From: Thermomonas sp.
GTDB taxonomy: Bacteria; Pseudomonadota; Gammaproteobacteria; Xanthomonadales; Xanthomonadaceae
NCBI RefSeq assembly: GCF_023953935.1
Contig: NZ_JAMLIW010000002.1
Coordinates: forward strand, 124,001-188,000
Reading direction: 5' to 3'
DNA length: 64,000 nucleotides
Shown here: positions 26,070 to 35,789 of the stretch, one piece after another
How positions within the stretch are numbered: the stretch's first letter is position 1
How the letters are laid out: every line of letters begins with the position of its first letter
The notes under the pieces: generated by a model
Told to the model about the DNA's origin: nothing
Databases searched by the model: none
What the model saw: the letters and a program-made list of their open reading frames with translations, nothing else
Translations under genes and position numbers: made by a program

Positions 26070-26154
26070 AACTTTTCCCCATTCAGGCGCGCAAGTTATT
26101 GATTCTAGGCGAGAAAATCGGAAACCCGCCGAGGGGGGTCTAGCTTTATTCTAG

Positions 26155-26186
26155 TAGATACCTAGCTTTTTCTAGCTAGGTATCTA
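26155..26186. promoter_or_regulatory. 13-bp perfect inverted repeat in AT-rich DNA
   Basis: Arms TAGATACCTAGCT (26,155-26,167) and AGCTAGGTATCTA (26,174-26,186) with a 6-base loop, just after the 21-bp iteron-like array. It could be an operator, a cruciform at an origin, or a terminator for leftward transcription. Confidence 0.55.
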
Positions 26187-26775
26187 GTTCTACCTATCGA
26201 GAAGCGCGAGCGCGTGCGCGACCCCGGCGCTGGGGGCGCCGGTTCGCTCACGCTCCAACCCGTCGATGGAAGATCCAGAGCAACCGCCAGAGCCAGGACG
26301 CTGGGCGAAGGGAAGGGCAACCGCCTCCCCTCGTCCTGCTGCGGTGGAGCTTGGCGGCGAGCGGGGCGAGCCGCCCACCCCCGCGTGCGCGTGCGAAGCG
26401 CGCCAGCCCACACACGCCACCCGCCACCACGGCGCCGGGAAGGCGTTCAGCAGCCTCGCCACGCCTCGCGCAGGGGTCGATTGGGGTGCTGGTAGCGGGT
26501 CAGCGCCAGACGGGCCTTGTAGCGCGTCCTGTGCGGTTTTGGGCGGCGGCCGGAAAGGACAGGCGACGGGGTGACACCGGCGAGCGCCCTACCACGTCGC
26601 CGAGAAGGCATCCAGCAGCGCCGCCACGCCCGTCCTGCCGGGTGGTAGCGGCCAACACCGCGGACGGGTACAGGTCGGCCCTGTAGCGCGTCCTGTGCGG
26701 TTTTGGGGCTTGGCTGAAACCAGCCAGGGCAACCGCGGGGTTGTTCTAAGCCCCTCCCTTCGGTCGGGTCCTTGA
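26187..26775. other. GC-rich stretch with a 26-bp direct repeat, no gene supported
   Basis: Many overlapping open frames but none with recognisable protein features. TGTAGCGCGTCCTGTGCGG and the following TTTTGGG occur at 26,518-26,543 and 26,682-26,707, inside a longer diverged duplication of about 100 bases. Probably relics of a duplicated gene end. Confidence 0.45.
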
Positions 26776-26899
26776 GGCGCTTTGCGCCCTGCGTGAAGGT
26801 GCTGCGCACCTGTGGGTCAGGCGCTTCGCGCCGGACAGCCGGCTCGCTGCGCGCTCGCCGGCCATGACGCGCTGTGCGCGGTGGAGGCGCTGCGCGCCT
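26776..26899. repeat. array of short GC hairpins
   Basis: Successive perfect mini-palindromes: GGCGCTTTGCGCC (26,776), GGTGCTGCGCACC (26,798), GGCGCTTCGCGCC (26,820) and AGGCGCTGCGCGCCT (26,885), the first three 22 bases apart. A less regular GC palindrome lies between the last two. Confidence 0.65.
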
Positions 26900-26915
26900 G
26901 CCTGCGTCCGGCCAG

Positions 26916-27047
26916 AATCCATCCATTTATTCATCCGCCGCCGCAACCACCGCCAAATCCATCTATTTATCCATCGGCCCACCAGAATCCATCCATTTAT
27001 TCATCACGCCGCCCTTTCCTGCACCGAAATCCATCCATTTATGCACC
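26916..27047. repeat. four copies of a 20-bp AT-rich motif
   Basis: AATCCATCCATTTATTCATC and near copies at 26,916, 26,956, 26,986 and 27,028, separated by C-rich spacers. Direct orientation. Together with the following motif family this looks like a partition or regulatory site rather than coding DNA. Confidence 0.65.
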
Positions 27048-27122
27048 CGCTGCCCAAATGCCCGCCCAGACAGCCACTGCCCACCGTCCTACCGTGATCC
27101 ATCACCCATCACCCCATCGCCA

Positions 27123-27415
27123 CCCGGCCATCGACTCGACCCCTATTGCCAGCCGCAACCACCTCACCGCATCCCATTGCCACCCGGCCATCGACTCAGC
27201 CACCCATTGCCACCCCGATCCGCATGAGTGCCGCCCATCGCCACCCCGGCCATCGTGACCACACGAACAGCCATTCCCAGGCCTGCTTGATTGCCCCTAC
27301 AACCGCACCCGGCCATCGAGAGTTTGCGAACCACCACCCGGCCATCGAGATCGCCACCTACCGCCGCACGGACGCCTCCAACTGCATGATTGCCCCCGCT
27401 TTTCCCGGCCATCGA
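27123..27415. repeat. six copies of a 12-bp motif
   Basis: CCCGGCCATCGA at 27,123, 27,183, 27,245 (last base changed), 27,308, 27,337 and 27,404, all in the same orientation. The first two are exactly 60 bases apart. The fourth and sixth copies share 12 further bases (GAGTTTGCGAAC). Confidence 0.75.
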
Positions 27416-27530
27416 GAGTTTGCGAACAACGTGACACGCTATAACGTAGTGCCACGATGGGGACAGAAACGCGACAGTATGGGTTTAAGCTCAACCGCGC
27501 AGGTCTCGCCCAAGGGGCTGTCAGCGCGGT

Positions 27531-27567
27531 GGTGACATGGCGTTGACGGGCTGGTGACATGGCGTTG
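27531..27567. repeat. 15-bp direct repeat at 22-bp spacing
   Basis: GGTGACATGGCGTTG at 27,531-27,545 and 27,553-27,567, in phase on the helix, upstream of the AT-rich palindrome region. Confidence 0.6.
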
Positions 27568-27681
27568 TCGCCCTGTCACCTGGCGCGGAACCAGACGAAC
27601 AACCGGCCTGCGTCAAACGGCAAAATTCATCTATCCTGCTGATTTACTGCCGCATTTAATTCGGTATACATACATATACAT

Positions 27682-27764
27682 ATATCCACATACATCCATG
27701 TATATGTATGGGGATGTATGTGGATATTTTCTGCGGTGTGGTGTTAGGGTGCCTGCACCACACC
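27682..27764. promoter_or_regulatory. large AT-rich palindrome and operator-like dyad before the ParM remnant
   Basis: Perfect 16-bp arms ATATCCACATACATCC (27,682-27,697) and complement (27,712-27,727), then a 9-bp dyad GGTGTGGTG/CACCACACC (27,735-27,764) ending 14 bases before the ATG at 27,779. In segregation operons such sites serve as promoter-operator and centromere. Confidence 0.6.
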
Positions 27765-27778
27765 CAAGGAACCGCTGC

Positions 27779-27859
27779 ATGAATGCCATTGGTCTCGATG
27801 TTGGACACAGCGCCGTCAAGGTCGCCGCTGGCGCCGACACTGCTTCTGTCCGGCCTTGA
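27779..27859 (+). pseudogene. 5' remnant of a ParM/StbA-like actin gene
   Basis: The frame gives MNAIGLDVGHSAVKVAAG, the phosphate-1 loop of plasmid actin-like segregation ATPases, then stops after 26 codons at TGA. The normal protein is over 300 residues. AAGGA lies nine bases before the ATG and operator-like palindromes are upstream, so the control region is kept while the body of the gene is gone. The cut falls where the leftward cassette begins, implying a deletion or recombination joint at about 27,860. Confidence 0.65.
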
Positions 27860-27881
27860 TGAATTTGTAGATCAGTCACAC

Positions 27882-28288
27882 TCATGCAGCTTCGTCGGCC
27901 GAAAAGAGACAACCGCGCCGCACTGCATGCGCGTGGAACTTCTTACTCAACTTTCGCCAGTCCTTCTCAGCGAATGGCAAGTAGTTAACGATCGCATGGG
28001 CCGCGTTGTCGGGCAAAGGATCAGAGTAAGCAAAGACGTTCTCTGCCGCGTACTCGCCGACCGCTACTGCCCACACGCCGCAGACTTGCGACCAATTGCG
28101 AGGTAAGCCTCGAATGCCTCGCGTGGCGTCACCATGCTGCTGCGATCTGAAGAAAGCTGGCCACCATCATTTGAGTTGGGCTGGAAAGCACGGGTCGCCG
28201 GCCTACCTTCTTGTATCCAAATCTCAATGACTTGACGAAGCAAAAGCTCATCGTGATCGCCCAGCTTGTGTTCTTCTCCAACCGGCAT
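27882..28288 (-). pseudogene. cassette gene C, unknown function, one frameshift
   Basis: Two frames join into one protein of about 135 residues: LLLRQVIEIWIQEGRPATRA, then QLSSDRSSMVTPREAFEAYL, then after a one-base slip near 28,070 VWAVAVGEYAAENVFAYSDP and DNAAHAIVNYLPFAEKDWRK. I do not recognise it. The start overlaps the stop of gene B as TAATG, so the three cassette genes are coupled. It follows B and A and ends near the ParM remnant joint. Composition is less GC-rich than the chromosome. Confidence 0.55.
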
Positions 28289-28563
28289 TACTGCCCCCCC
28301 GTATCAGAATCCATTTCACTCCAGAAACGACCAAACTCCGACAGCGTATGCTCGTCGAACTGCGCAATCTCGACGTCCAGTTCTTCGTCAGTCTCTACGT
28401 TCAACGCGTGAAGTTCGATGGCAAGGCTCGGCAGCGTAACAGTCGCGCTGATTTCCCAATCGCCACGCGTCCACTCAGCCGTAATGCTTCCATCAGGTAG
28501 TGGGTAAATGTACGGCGTAGGCACGCCAGTCTCGGTAGTGATGATCGCCACCAGCTCACTCAT
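28288..28563 (-). CDS. cassette gene B, 91-residue protein of unknown function
   Basis: Intact small acidic protein, not recognised. It contains VPTPYIYPLPDGSITAEWTR then GDWEISATVTLPSLAIELHA, which predicts a run of antiparallel strands, and an acidic C terminus (TDEELDVEIAQFDEHTLSEF). Overlaps gene A (ATGA) and gene C (TAATG). The compact size and coupling suggest a subunit or an immunity/antitoxin-like partner of A or C. That is inference only. Confidence 0.65.
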   Translation of the reverse strand: MSELVAIITTETGVPTPYIYPLPDGSITAEWTRGDWEISATVTLPSLAIELHALNVETDEELDVEIAQFDEHTLSEFGRFWSEMDSDTGGQ

Positions 28564-29468
28564 CCGAGCAATGGCCGACGCATCCGGCGCTGGATTTTCG
28601 CCCGAGTACCAGCCTGCCGGAGTGCATGCGATCTCCCTAAACGCTCGTCTAAAGGCTGCTGCCGCTCATCGTCCGTGTAGAGGAGTTCCTTGTATTTTGT
28701 AATCTTCGTCAGACGATCTTGGCGATCAAAAAGTCCGACACCGATAACTCTGACCTGGTGCCGTCGTCGAATGATCGCCTTCTCACACTCTTCGTCGGTA
28801 TCGACCTGCAGATCGAACCGAGCTCCATCCTTGTCGGCAAGATGCACGATGCAGGCGCGAATTTCCCACCGGTTAGTGTAAATCTCTGGTCGAGCGCGTT
28901 CTCGTAAGTCGCGTTGGCGAATACACAATGCGCTTGCGCGTTTCGCTGTCGTAGCGAACCGGAATCGTGCGCCCATGCGAGAGTTCGGCATGCTCCCCGG
29001 CTCTGAGGCTTTGTCCAAATCGGTTGAATTTTCCGACTAGTGCACGAGGGAACTCTTGGGGTAGAGCTTGGCCATCGTTGGCAGCCGCCATCACACGGTC
29101 AAACAGGTCGCACTCCTCAAATTCGCCATACTGGGGAAGCCGAAGCCCGCCTGAGCAGCATTTGCGGGCTGGTCCTTCAGCGTCTCCAACCTTTTGCGTA
29201 GCGCCGTTACTGTTGCCCTGAATGACTTGGGACAAGCCGAGTTGGAATGACTCTTCGAACCCCTTGGGCACTCGCCGCCGGTCGTTATTTCGCTCACGGA
29301 ATAGGTGCTTCGCAACCTCCACCACTAAGTCACGATAGGCGCAAGGTCGGGAAGTACGTCGAACGGAATGGTATGGGAGTCGAAGCGTCCGCCAGCAAAG
29401 CGCACGCGCACGAAATCGCCGCTATCTACGGTCTCCGGCTGCGGCTGCTCGTTTGGTACGTCCGTCAT
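28560..29468 (-). pseudogene. cassette gene A, unknown function, two frameshifts
   Basis: Three frames join into about 300 residues. From ATG 29,468: SGDFVRVRFAGGRFDSHTIP and FDVLPDLA; slip near 29,335; then VVEVAKHLFRERNNDRRRVP with KGFEESFQLGLSQVIQGNSN; slip near 28,900; then EIYTNRWEIRACIVHLADKD and a C-terminal basic tail. No known domain recognised. It begins about 110 bases after the restriction gene on the same strand, and B and C follow with overlapping codons. Each break needs only one base to restore. Confidence 0.55.
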
Positions 29469-29575
29469 TGTGAAGGCTTCCCCCCAGCCTATTCCTCAGC
29501 CGGATTGATATAGCAGATTGCCGTTTGTCTGTCTCGTACCGTAAGACAAACGCACCCCGCTCCGAGTTTCCCGAT

Positions 29576-32356
29576 TCAGTTATCCGTGATGCCCACGACC
29601 GCATAGCACACCGCTGATCTCATTTGGCAACTCACGCCCCGAATCTTGTCGTCGATCTGCGCGCCACGTCGCGGCCAGCTAGCGTCGGAGACGGCCATCA
29701 GAAACAGACACCCACCGCTGGAGCGTTCCCACTGGCACCCGGCTTTCTTCTCGCGGGAGTCGTCGTTGGTCTTGTACGGCTCGCCCTTGTACTCGGCCAG
29801 AATCCGCCCGTCTTTCAGCTCGGCGATGAAATCAGGGGTAGAAGTAGTCGGTGGCGGTAGGCAGCCAGAACGCGAAACGTGGCTCGCGCTCCACGTTGCG
29901 CACCCACAGTTTCACCTCCGGGTGTATCTCGATGGCCTGGGCGCATGTGAACTCCTCGGCCCACTCGTTTTGTTCGCGCGTTTCTCGCGCAGGTCGTGGA
30001 TCACAGGGTAGTAGTGCTTCTTGAAGCGAAACCGCCCGGAATAGAACGGCGGTCGACCGGGGTACTGGTTCGGCTCGAAGCGGAAGGCATAGCGGAAGGC
30101 CTCCCCTGCGGTGGCGCGCAGACAAAGCCCGGTAGCGACGTCTGGAAGCCCTTGCCGATGGCCAGCTTGCGGCGTCGCTCGATCTCATGCCGAATGGCTT
30201 CCGCCAGCACGAAGCGGCGCACCAGAGCCGTGAGCGTGAAGCGCCGGTCGGCCTGCAGGTGCCACACACGGCCAGCAACTGCACTGCGCAAGTCGGCTGG
30301 GAACACATCCCATTGCCGAGCACTCATTGACCAGTGTACGCATCAGCGTACACCCGATCGTCTTCGTTCGCGTGTGCGGCGATTTCGTTCAAGTGCAACT
30401 GCGTGCTGTCGGCCACCTCGTAGCGCACCGCTTCCTCGGCCAGGTTGATCTCGAACACGTGCCGCGTTCGCGCACATCGAAGTTGGCGAGGCTGACCGGT
30501 TCGGCGAACAGATCGAACTGGCCCAGCTCGGCCAGCATGCGCTGTTCCACCGGCTGCAGCGCGCCGTCGAAGTCCAGGCACAGCTGCGGCAGGGGCGCAA
30601 AGCGCACGCCGCGTGCCGATGGCGCCAGCAAGGCCGCCTGCCGCATGCGCTCGTGCTCAATGGCGTCCTTTACCGCATCCTGCTGCTTGCCGGCTTTGCA
30701 ACTGGTCAACGAGTCCTCGACCTCCGCGCTCAACTCGCCGCGCACGATGGCCGTCGCGCCGCTGCTGGTCGGGCGCAGTTCCAAGGTGTCCCGCAACGCG
30801 GCCGGCACCTCGGCCGTCGGCATCGCGGGCAAGGCCACGATGGCCTCGGCCGGCTTCGGCCGTCGCTGCTGCCACCGGCCACCGGCAAACGCCTTGCGCC
30901 GGGGCCAGCGCCTGGGCTGCCTCGTAGCGCTCAAGCCCATGTTGTTCACCAGCCGGTCGGCCAGCGAATCGGCCACGCGGGCGAAACCCTCGGCCACGAT
31001 GTGCGCGTAGGCCTTGCCCATGTCCGTTTGCAAGCGCGGGCGCGCGTAAGGCATGCGCAGCACGCGCCCCAGCAACTGCTCGACGTCCTTGGCGCTACGG
31101 GCGTCCTGCGAGGCTGCAGCACGTAGGCGAACGGGCAATCCCAGCCTTCCTTCAGCGCTTCCACCGTGATGACGTAGCGCACGGTGCATGCCGGGTCGCT
31201 CAGGTTGATGCCGTCCAGCTCCTTCTGGCTGCCGGTGGCCACCACGATCTGCGAACGCGGTCGATCTTTCGCCGTCCGCGCTGGTGATGTTCAGCAGCTT
31301 TCCACGGTGACCTCGCCGTTCTTCCTCGGCCTGGAACAGCATCACCGGGCGAATATTGGTCGTTCTCCTTCGCGGCCAGCAGTTCCAGGCGGTCACCGTT
31401 GTGAGGATGGCGTCGCAACCGCGTCCTTCCAGCCGGTCGGGTGCTCCATCAGCACGATGGGCAGCTTGATCATGTCCTCGCGCTGCAGGGCCAGCGCCCC
31501 GACGTGGTACAGCACGTTGCTGTCCTTGGCCGGCGTGGCGGTGAGTTCGATCAGGCAGGCCGGATGCAGGTTGCGCAGCGTGCGGGTGCGGTTGTTGTGC
31601 GCTTCGTCGACGATCACGATGGGTCGGCGCAGGGCGATCGTTGGCGATGGAAGTCTTCACCCGGCCCAGGTCGGCCAATGTGAGGTAGGGCTGCGCGGCA
31701 ATGTCCGCCTCGGTCACCCGATCCAGCCGGTTCTCGTCCTGCGGCGTCAGCCCCTGGAAGTGCGACGCAAGGCTCTCGTCGAACGAATACACCGTGCGCT
31801 GCGCCTTCTCCTTCACGTTGAAGGACTGGATGGTCGCCACCACGACAACGGCCACACGGCCCACTTCCTGCGGGCCGACCGTGGCCAGCTCGTCCAGCGC
31901 ACACACGCGCACGCGCTCGCCGAAGTAGGTCGCCAAGGCCTCGCGGCAGGGGTTGCGTGGGCTGGACAGCGCTTCCAGCGTCTGCGCGCGGATCGCGTCG
32001 GACGGCACGCAGCCACAAGGCGATCGGCGCATCCGTATCCTGCAGCGCCTTGCCCACCTGGGCCACGGCATGCGCGGCGAGGAAAGTCTTGCCGCCGCCG
32101 GTGGGGATACGCACGCAGACCGCCGGAACCTCGCCCAGCGCGGCGCGGCTGTAGGCCTGACGCTGCAGGCCACCGTCGGGCGTTTCATCGAGTGGCGCAC
32201 AGGCTTCCCACGCCGCATCCAGACCACCGCCGCGCAGCTTGCGGAAAAAGCCTTCCAGCGCCGCCAATGCCTTCTGCTGATAGTCCTTCGGTGCGTACGT
32301 GGCTCCGCGCGCCTTGATGTCGTACGGAATCTGCTTGAAAACGATGCCAGCTTCAC
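29576..32356 (-). pseudogene. type III-like restriction subunit (res), multiply frameshifted
   Basis: Superfamily 2 helicase-nuclease of about 920 residues when frames are joined. Seen in order: IVFKQIPYDIKARGATYAPK; Walker A CVRIPTGGGKT; DEAH box PIVIVDEAHNN; ELTATPAK; DVEQLLGRVLRMPYARPRL; then the C-terminal nuclease with FYP-DF and AEYKGEPYKTNDDSRE. At least eight one-base slips break it; several fall in short homopolymers (for example an extra C in TACCCC near 29,840). The GTG at 32,356 follows the methylase closely. As read it cannot encode an active enzyme. Confidence 0.85.
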
Positions 32357-33814
32357 GGCACGCGCCTCGCCCAGCAGGTCTTCGCCGTAGATCACGCGCG
32401 GCCCATCGTGCGGAAGCTCGCACTCCAGATACGCCAGCACCTTGCTGGTCAGCACGTTGCCGCCCTGCGGGCGCCGGTCGCCAGGATGCCGTTGTAAAGC
32501 AGGTAGTAGCCCGTGCCCTGGTGCGCGCCGAGGAGGGGCGTGGCGAACGCCTGCCGCGCCGGCTCGCCAGTCTCGAAGTGCCACAGGTAGGCCGCCAGCG
32601 CCGAAAACTGCACGCCCTCGTGGATATCGCCCTCGGCGTCGAACACCGGCTCGCCAAGCCGGTAGAAGCCGGAAGCCGCCGCCGCCGTGCCAGTTCACCG
32701 CCTCCGAAATGCCGCCTTGCTCGCCAGCAATCACCTTTTCCAGTCGCGGCAGGCAATGCGTGCGCGCGTGCGCGCCCATCTCGATGCCGATATAGCGGCG
32801 GCCCATCTTGTGCGCGACGGCGGCCGTGGTGCCGGAGCCGAGGAAGCTGTCGAGAACGAGGTCGTTGGGGTTGTTGCAAGCTTCAAGTCGTTGTGAGCCT
32901 TTCCGGCTTTGGGGTGGCGAAAGGGGTCGGGGGCGTTGAACGCGCCTTGACTTCGTTTCTAGCCTCATGGTTGTTACCAACATCCTGATGCAACCAAACC
33001 GTAGGGCTTGGGGTTCCGGTAGCATCGAGGTCGCTTAGGAACGTCTTGCGCGAAGGCACCGCCTTTCCATTACTTCCGAACCAAATTTCGTCGGCCTCAT
33101 CCAGCCTTTGTAACGCTGCCTCGGAAAAGCGTGGGTACGTGCCAGCGGGTGGCGTCCATATCACGCCGTTCCCGAACGTGTACATAAAATGTTGGTTGGC
33201 TGCTGACCCACTCTTTGCGTGGAGCGGCGTTGCCTTCCATGGGCCTTTCGGGTGATTGTCGGGATTTCGGTACCTCGCGTTCATCTCGGCTGTACGTGGC
33301 AGGCGGTAGGGGTGCCACTTGTCCTTGTTTTTGGCAAATGCAAGAACGTGGTCGTGGTTGTCGGACAGGTATTTCGTGTCATTCGCGATTGTGTACTTCT
33401 TTTGCCAAGTGACGTCCGCCACAAAGTTTGGTCGCCCGAACACCTCGTCCATCAGCACCTTGAGGTAGTGCGCCTCGTTATCGTCGATGGTGACCCAGAT
33501 CGAACCGTCCTCGGCCAGCAACTCGCGCAGCAACTGCAAGCGCGGCACCATCATCGACAGCCATTGCGAGTGCTCCAGCTTGTCGTCGTAGTGCTCGAAC
33601 GCGCTTTGGGTGTTGTACGGCGGGTCGATGAACACGCACTTCACCCGCCCGCGATAGGGCAGCAGCGCCTTCAGCGCCAGCAGGTTGTCGCCCTGGATCA
33701 ACTGATTGTCGGCGGCAGGATCGCCCGTACAGGATTGCTGTGCAGCAGGTGGTAAGGCACCTCGTTCGCGGCAACGGCGGCCTGCACCTTGTTCACCCAG
33801 TCGAGTATCGGCAT
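32354..33814 (-). pseudogene. type III-like DNA methyltransferase (mod), frameshifted
   Basis: Adenine-N6 beta-class methylase of about 480 residues when joined. The start is MPILDWVNKVQAAVAANEVP, slip near 33,740, then LIQGDNLLALKALLPYRGRV and KCVFIDPPYNTQSAFEHYDD with the DPPY motif IV. After another slip near 32,885 comes LVLDSFLGSGTTAAVAHKMG (AdoMet motif I). Further slips occur near 32,690 and 32,470. It would have modified the target site for the downstream res. Loss of the modification activity normally requires loss of res too, and both are broken here. Confidence 0.87.
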
Positions 33815-33889
33815 GCGGAATCCTGTTCAGTCCCTTGCGGGCAGTGCATCAACATTGCCCGCAGCGGCCGCGCCACGGGCTTCCTTATC

Positions 33890-34240
33890 TCACGCGGCCT
33901 GAATCGGGAGCTCGCTGGCCTTCGCCACCGGCTGCACATGGCGTGCCTGCCGGCGCAGCTCCACCAACCCATAGCGCTCCATCGTCTTCAGGGTGCGCGA
34001 CAAATTGCTGGGTGCGCGCCCGCTGAGTTCGGCCAAGGCGTTCAGCGACTCGGGCTTCTGCTCGCGGATCAGCTTGAGCAAGGCGCGGTTATCGTCGGAC
34101 AACACTTCGGCCAGCGAGCGCATGGAGGTGAACCAGATTTTCGGCTCGCCGGCCGCCGGCTTGCGCTCGCCGCGTGCGATGGCCAGTGAGCGTTCGCGGA
34201 TGGCTTCCTGCGTGGCGATGCCAATGACGATCTTCTTCAT
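33890..34240 (-). CDS. HTH DNA-binding protein (HVO_A0114-like)
   Basis: Intact protein of 116 residues. The winged helix is seen as LIREQKPESLNALAELSGRA with NLSRTLKTMERYGLVEL, and the N-terminal part MKKIVIGIATQEAIRERSLA followed by KIWFTSMRSLAEVLSDDNRA fits the HVO_A0114-like family. Such proteins are antitoxins paired with a small toxin (TumE-type) encoded just upstream. A good ribosome site (AGGAGG) precedes the ATG at 34,240. The expected partner upstream is reduced to a short frame. It stands immediately before mod and could also control it. Confidence 0.75.
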   Translation of the reverse strand: MKKIVIGIATQEAIRERSLAIARGERKPAAGEPKIWFTSMRSLAEVLSDDNRALLKLIREQKPESLNALAELSGRAPSNLSRTLKTMERYGLVELRRQARHVQPVAKASELPIQAA

Positions 34241-34323
34241 GCCTTTGCCTCCTTCAACACGCGGTCAACCTTGCCATGCAGCAACAACAAATTATCCAAA
34301 CTTTGGTCGTGTGTTGCAGACAT
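34237..34323 (-). CDS. 28-codon frame, possible toxin-gene remnant
   Basis: The frame MSATHDQSLDNLLLLHGKVD then RVLKEAKA ends with an ATGA overlap onto the HTH gene. The overlap suggests real coupling, but the length is too small for a TumE-like toxin. I treat it as a possible 3' remnant or a short leader peptide. Confidence 0.3.
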   Translation of the reverse strand: MSATHDQSLDNLLLLHGKVDRVLKEAKA

Positions 34324-34407
34324 GCAATCACCAGATGATATGTTACGCCATGCCGCTTTCGCCATCGACGTTGACGACCCGGTTATTGTGGTTCTGTGCC
34401 GCCACCA

Positions 34408-35474
34408 TTACGCAGCCTGTGCGACCAGGTCGTAATACGGATGCCGCCGGTCATCGAAGATCTCGAATAGCTCTGCGTCAGCGAGTCCTTCCGGGATCAA
34501 CCATGCATCCACGTGCTCCGGCCGGATGTTGATGATGGTGCGGTCGTGCCCGGCAGCGGCTACTTCCGGCTCCGGTTCGTCGGTGATCGCTGCAAAGGAC
34601 CACAGGTCGGGCTCCAGGCCCTTGGGATCGACCCAGTGGGAGTAGAGGCAAGCGATGTACATCGTTTCGCCCGTACGTGGGCGTCTGATCTCGACTACCG
34701 CCCTTACCGTCATCCACGTTCTCGTAGAACGTCTCGGCCAACATCAGCGCATGCGTGTGGCCGAATTGTTGACGCCAGAACCGTGTCAGGTTGTCGCGCC
34801 GGGCGTTGTAGGTGCCTGAGACTTGGCCCGATTTGGTGCGATCGATCGAAGCATCCATCCCTGCGGGCCGGCAGTGGTAGCGCATGGGACGGATGACCTT
34901 CTTTCCGTTTTCGATGATGAGCACCGGGGCGTACCAGTCGGGAAAGATGCGGTCATCTCGTGCGGGATCATGTCGGGTGCGCTTGGCGTCCTGGTCAGCG
35001 TGCATCATTTGATCTTGTTGCTGGCGATCCGCTGCTCGTTGTGCGTGACCGGTTTCTTGATGCTAACTTGGCTTCGGCTGCGGCAAGTCGGGCTTGCTGT
35101 TTAGCGAGTTCGATCTCGCTCTCGGCAAGCTTGCGCCCGTTCCATTCGGCGATGAGATCCTGGATATTCCGCTCCAGCTCGTTCGGGGTCGCATGAAATG
35201 GGTTCTCCGCGAAATCCGGCCGTTTGGGGAACTTCTGTCTTGTCTGTGACTCTGCGTCGCCGGTTATGGCGTCGTTCGGTACGTCCTGCAAACGCCTTGC
35301 AGCATCGAGTGTCGGTACTTCGTGCGGTAGACGCGCTCGCGCCTGAGCAGCGAAGAAGCCCTCGCAGGCGGCGTCGTCGCCGCAATGACCGGCACTCATG
35401 GCACGCAGGTTGGCCGCCAGATAGCGCTGGTACCCCGTTCCGGAACTGGTGCCGCGGTCCGGCATGCAAGACAC
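34408..35474 (-). pseudogene. SRAP (SOS response-associated peptidase/YedK-like), frameshifted
   Basis: Joining frames gives an SRAP protein: NIQDLIAEWNGRKLAESEIE, NEQRIASNKIK, then RIFPDWYAPVLIIENGKKVI with RPMRYHCRPAGMDASIDRTK and GTYNARRDNLTRFWRQQFGH. After a slip near 34,710 come LYSHWVDPKG, FAAITDEPEPEVAAAGHDRT and IINIRPEHVDAWLIPE. The family shields abasic sites by a Cys2 crosslink; no convincing Met-Cys start is visible here. Slips near 35,060, 35,010 and 34,710 break it. Placed back to back with the UmuC-like gene, which fits a DNA-damage module. Confidence 0.8.
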
Positions 35475-35789
35475 CGGATTGACTCCTGACGCTGCCAGAC
35501 CGCCATTTGCGCAGCCCGGCTCACCAGCTGGCGGTCCTGCCGGTGATGCATCGACCAACCCACGACTCTGGTGAACAGGCCGCTCGATTCGATTTACGGC
35601 ATCACCACCCGTGATCGCCTTTCGTATATCGGTGACCCAGGCCCGGTCCAGCACCGTGAGTCGTTCTAGGTGGTTGCGTTCAGGAAGTCTATGACGTCGC
35701 GCAGGGCTCCCGCTGCGATTCCCTTCCGGACGCGTCAGGGCGATGGTGGCCTTATTACTGCCACCTTACGGCTCAGGATCCTACGCACA

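Noticed and set aside
25948-26154. Repeat protein with TSEEIAP heptads
   Set aside because: Direct product of the 21-bp DNA repeat; other frames are open too and there is no start signal. Better explained as iteron-like DNA.
26916-27415. CRISPR array
   Set aside because: Repeat units are only 12-20 bases, spacings vary from 29 to 67, and no cas genes are near.
30389-33025. Apparent 878-codon gene in the restriction region
   Set aside because: It drifts between true mod/res sequence and out-of-frame translation. It is an accident of several frameshifts, not one protein.
29576-33814. Programmed frameshifting in res/mod
   Set aside because: Too many slips, in both directions and without slippery heptamers plus structures; decay or sequence error is simpler.
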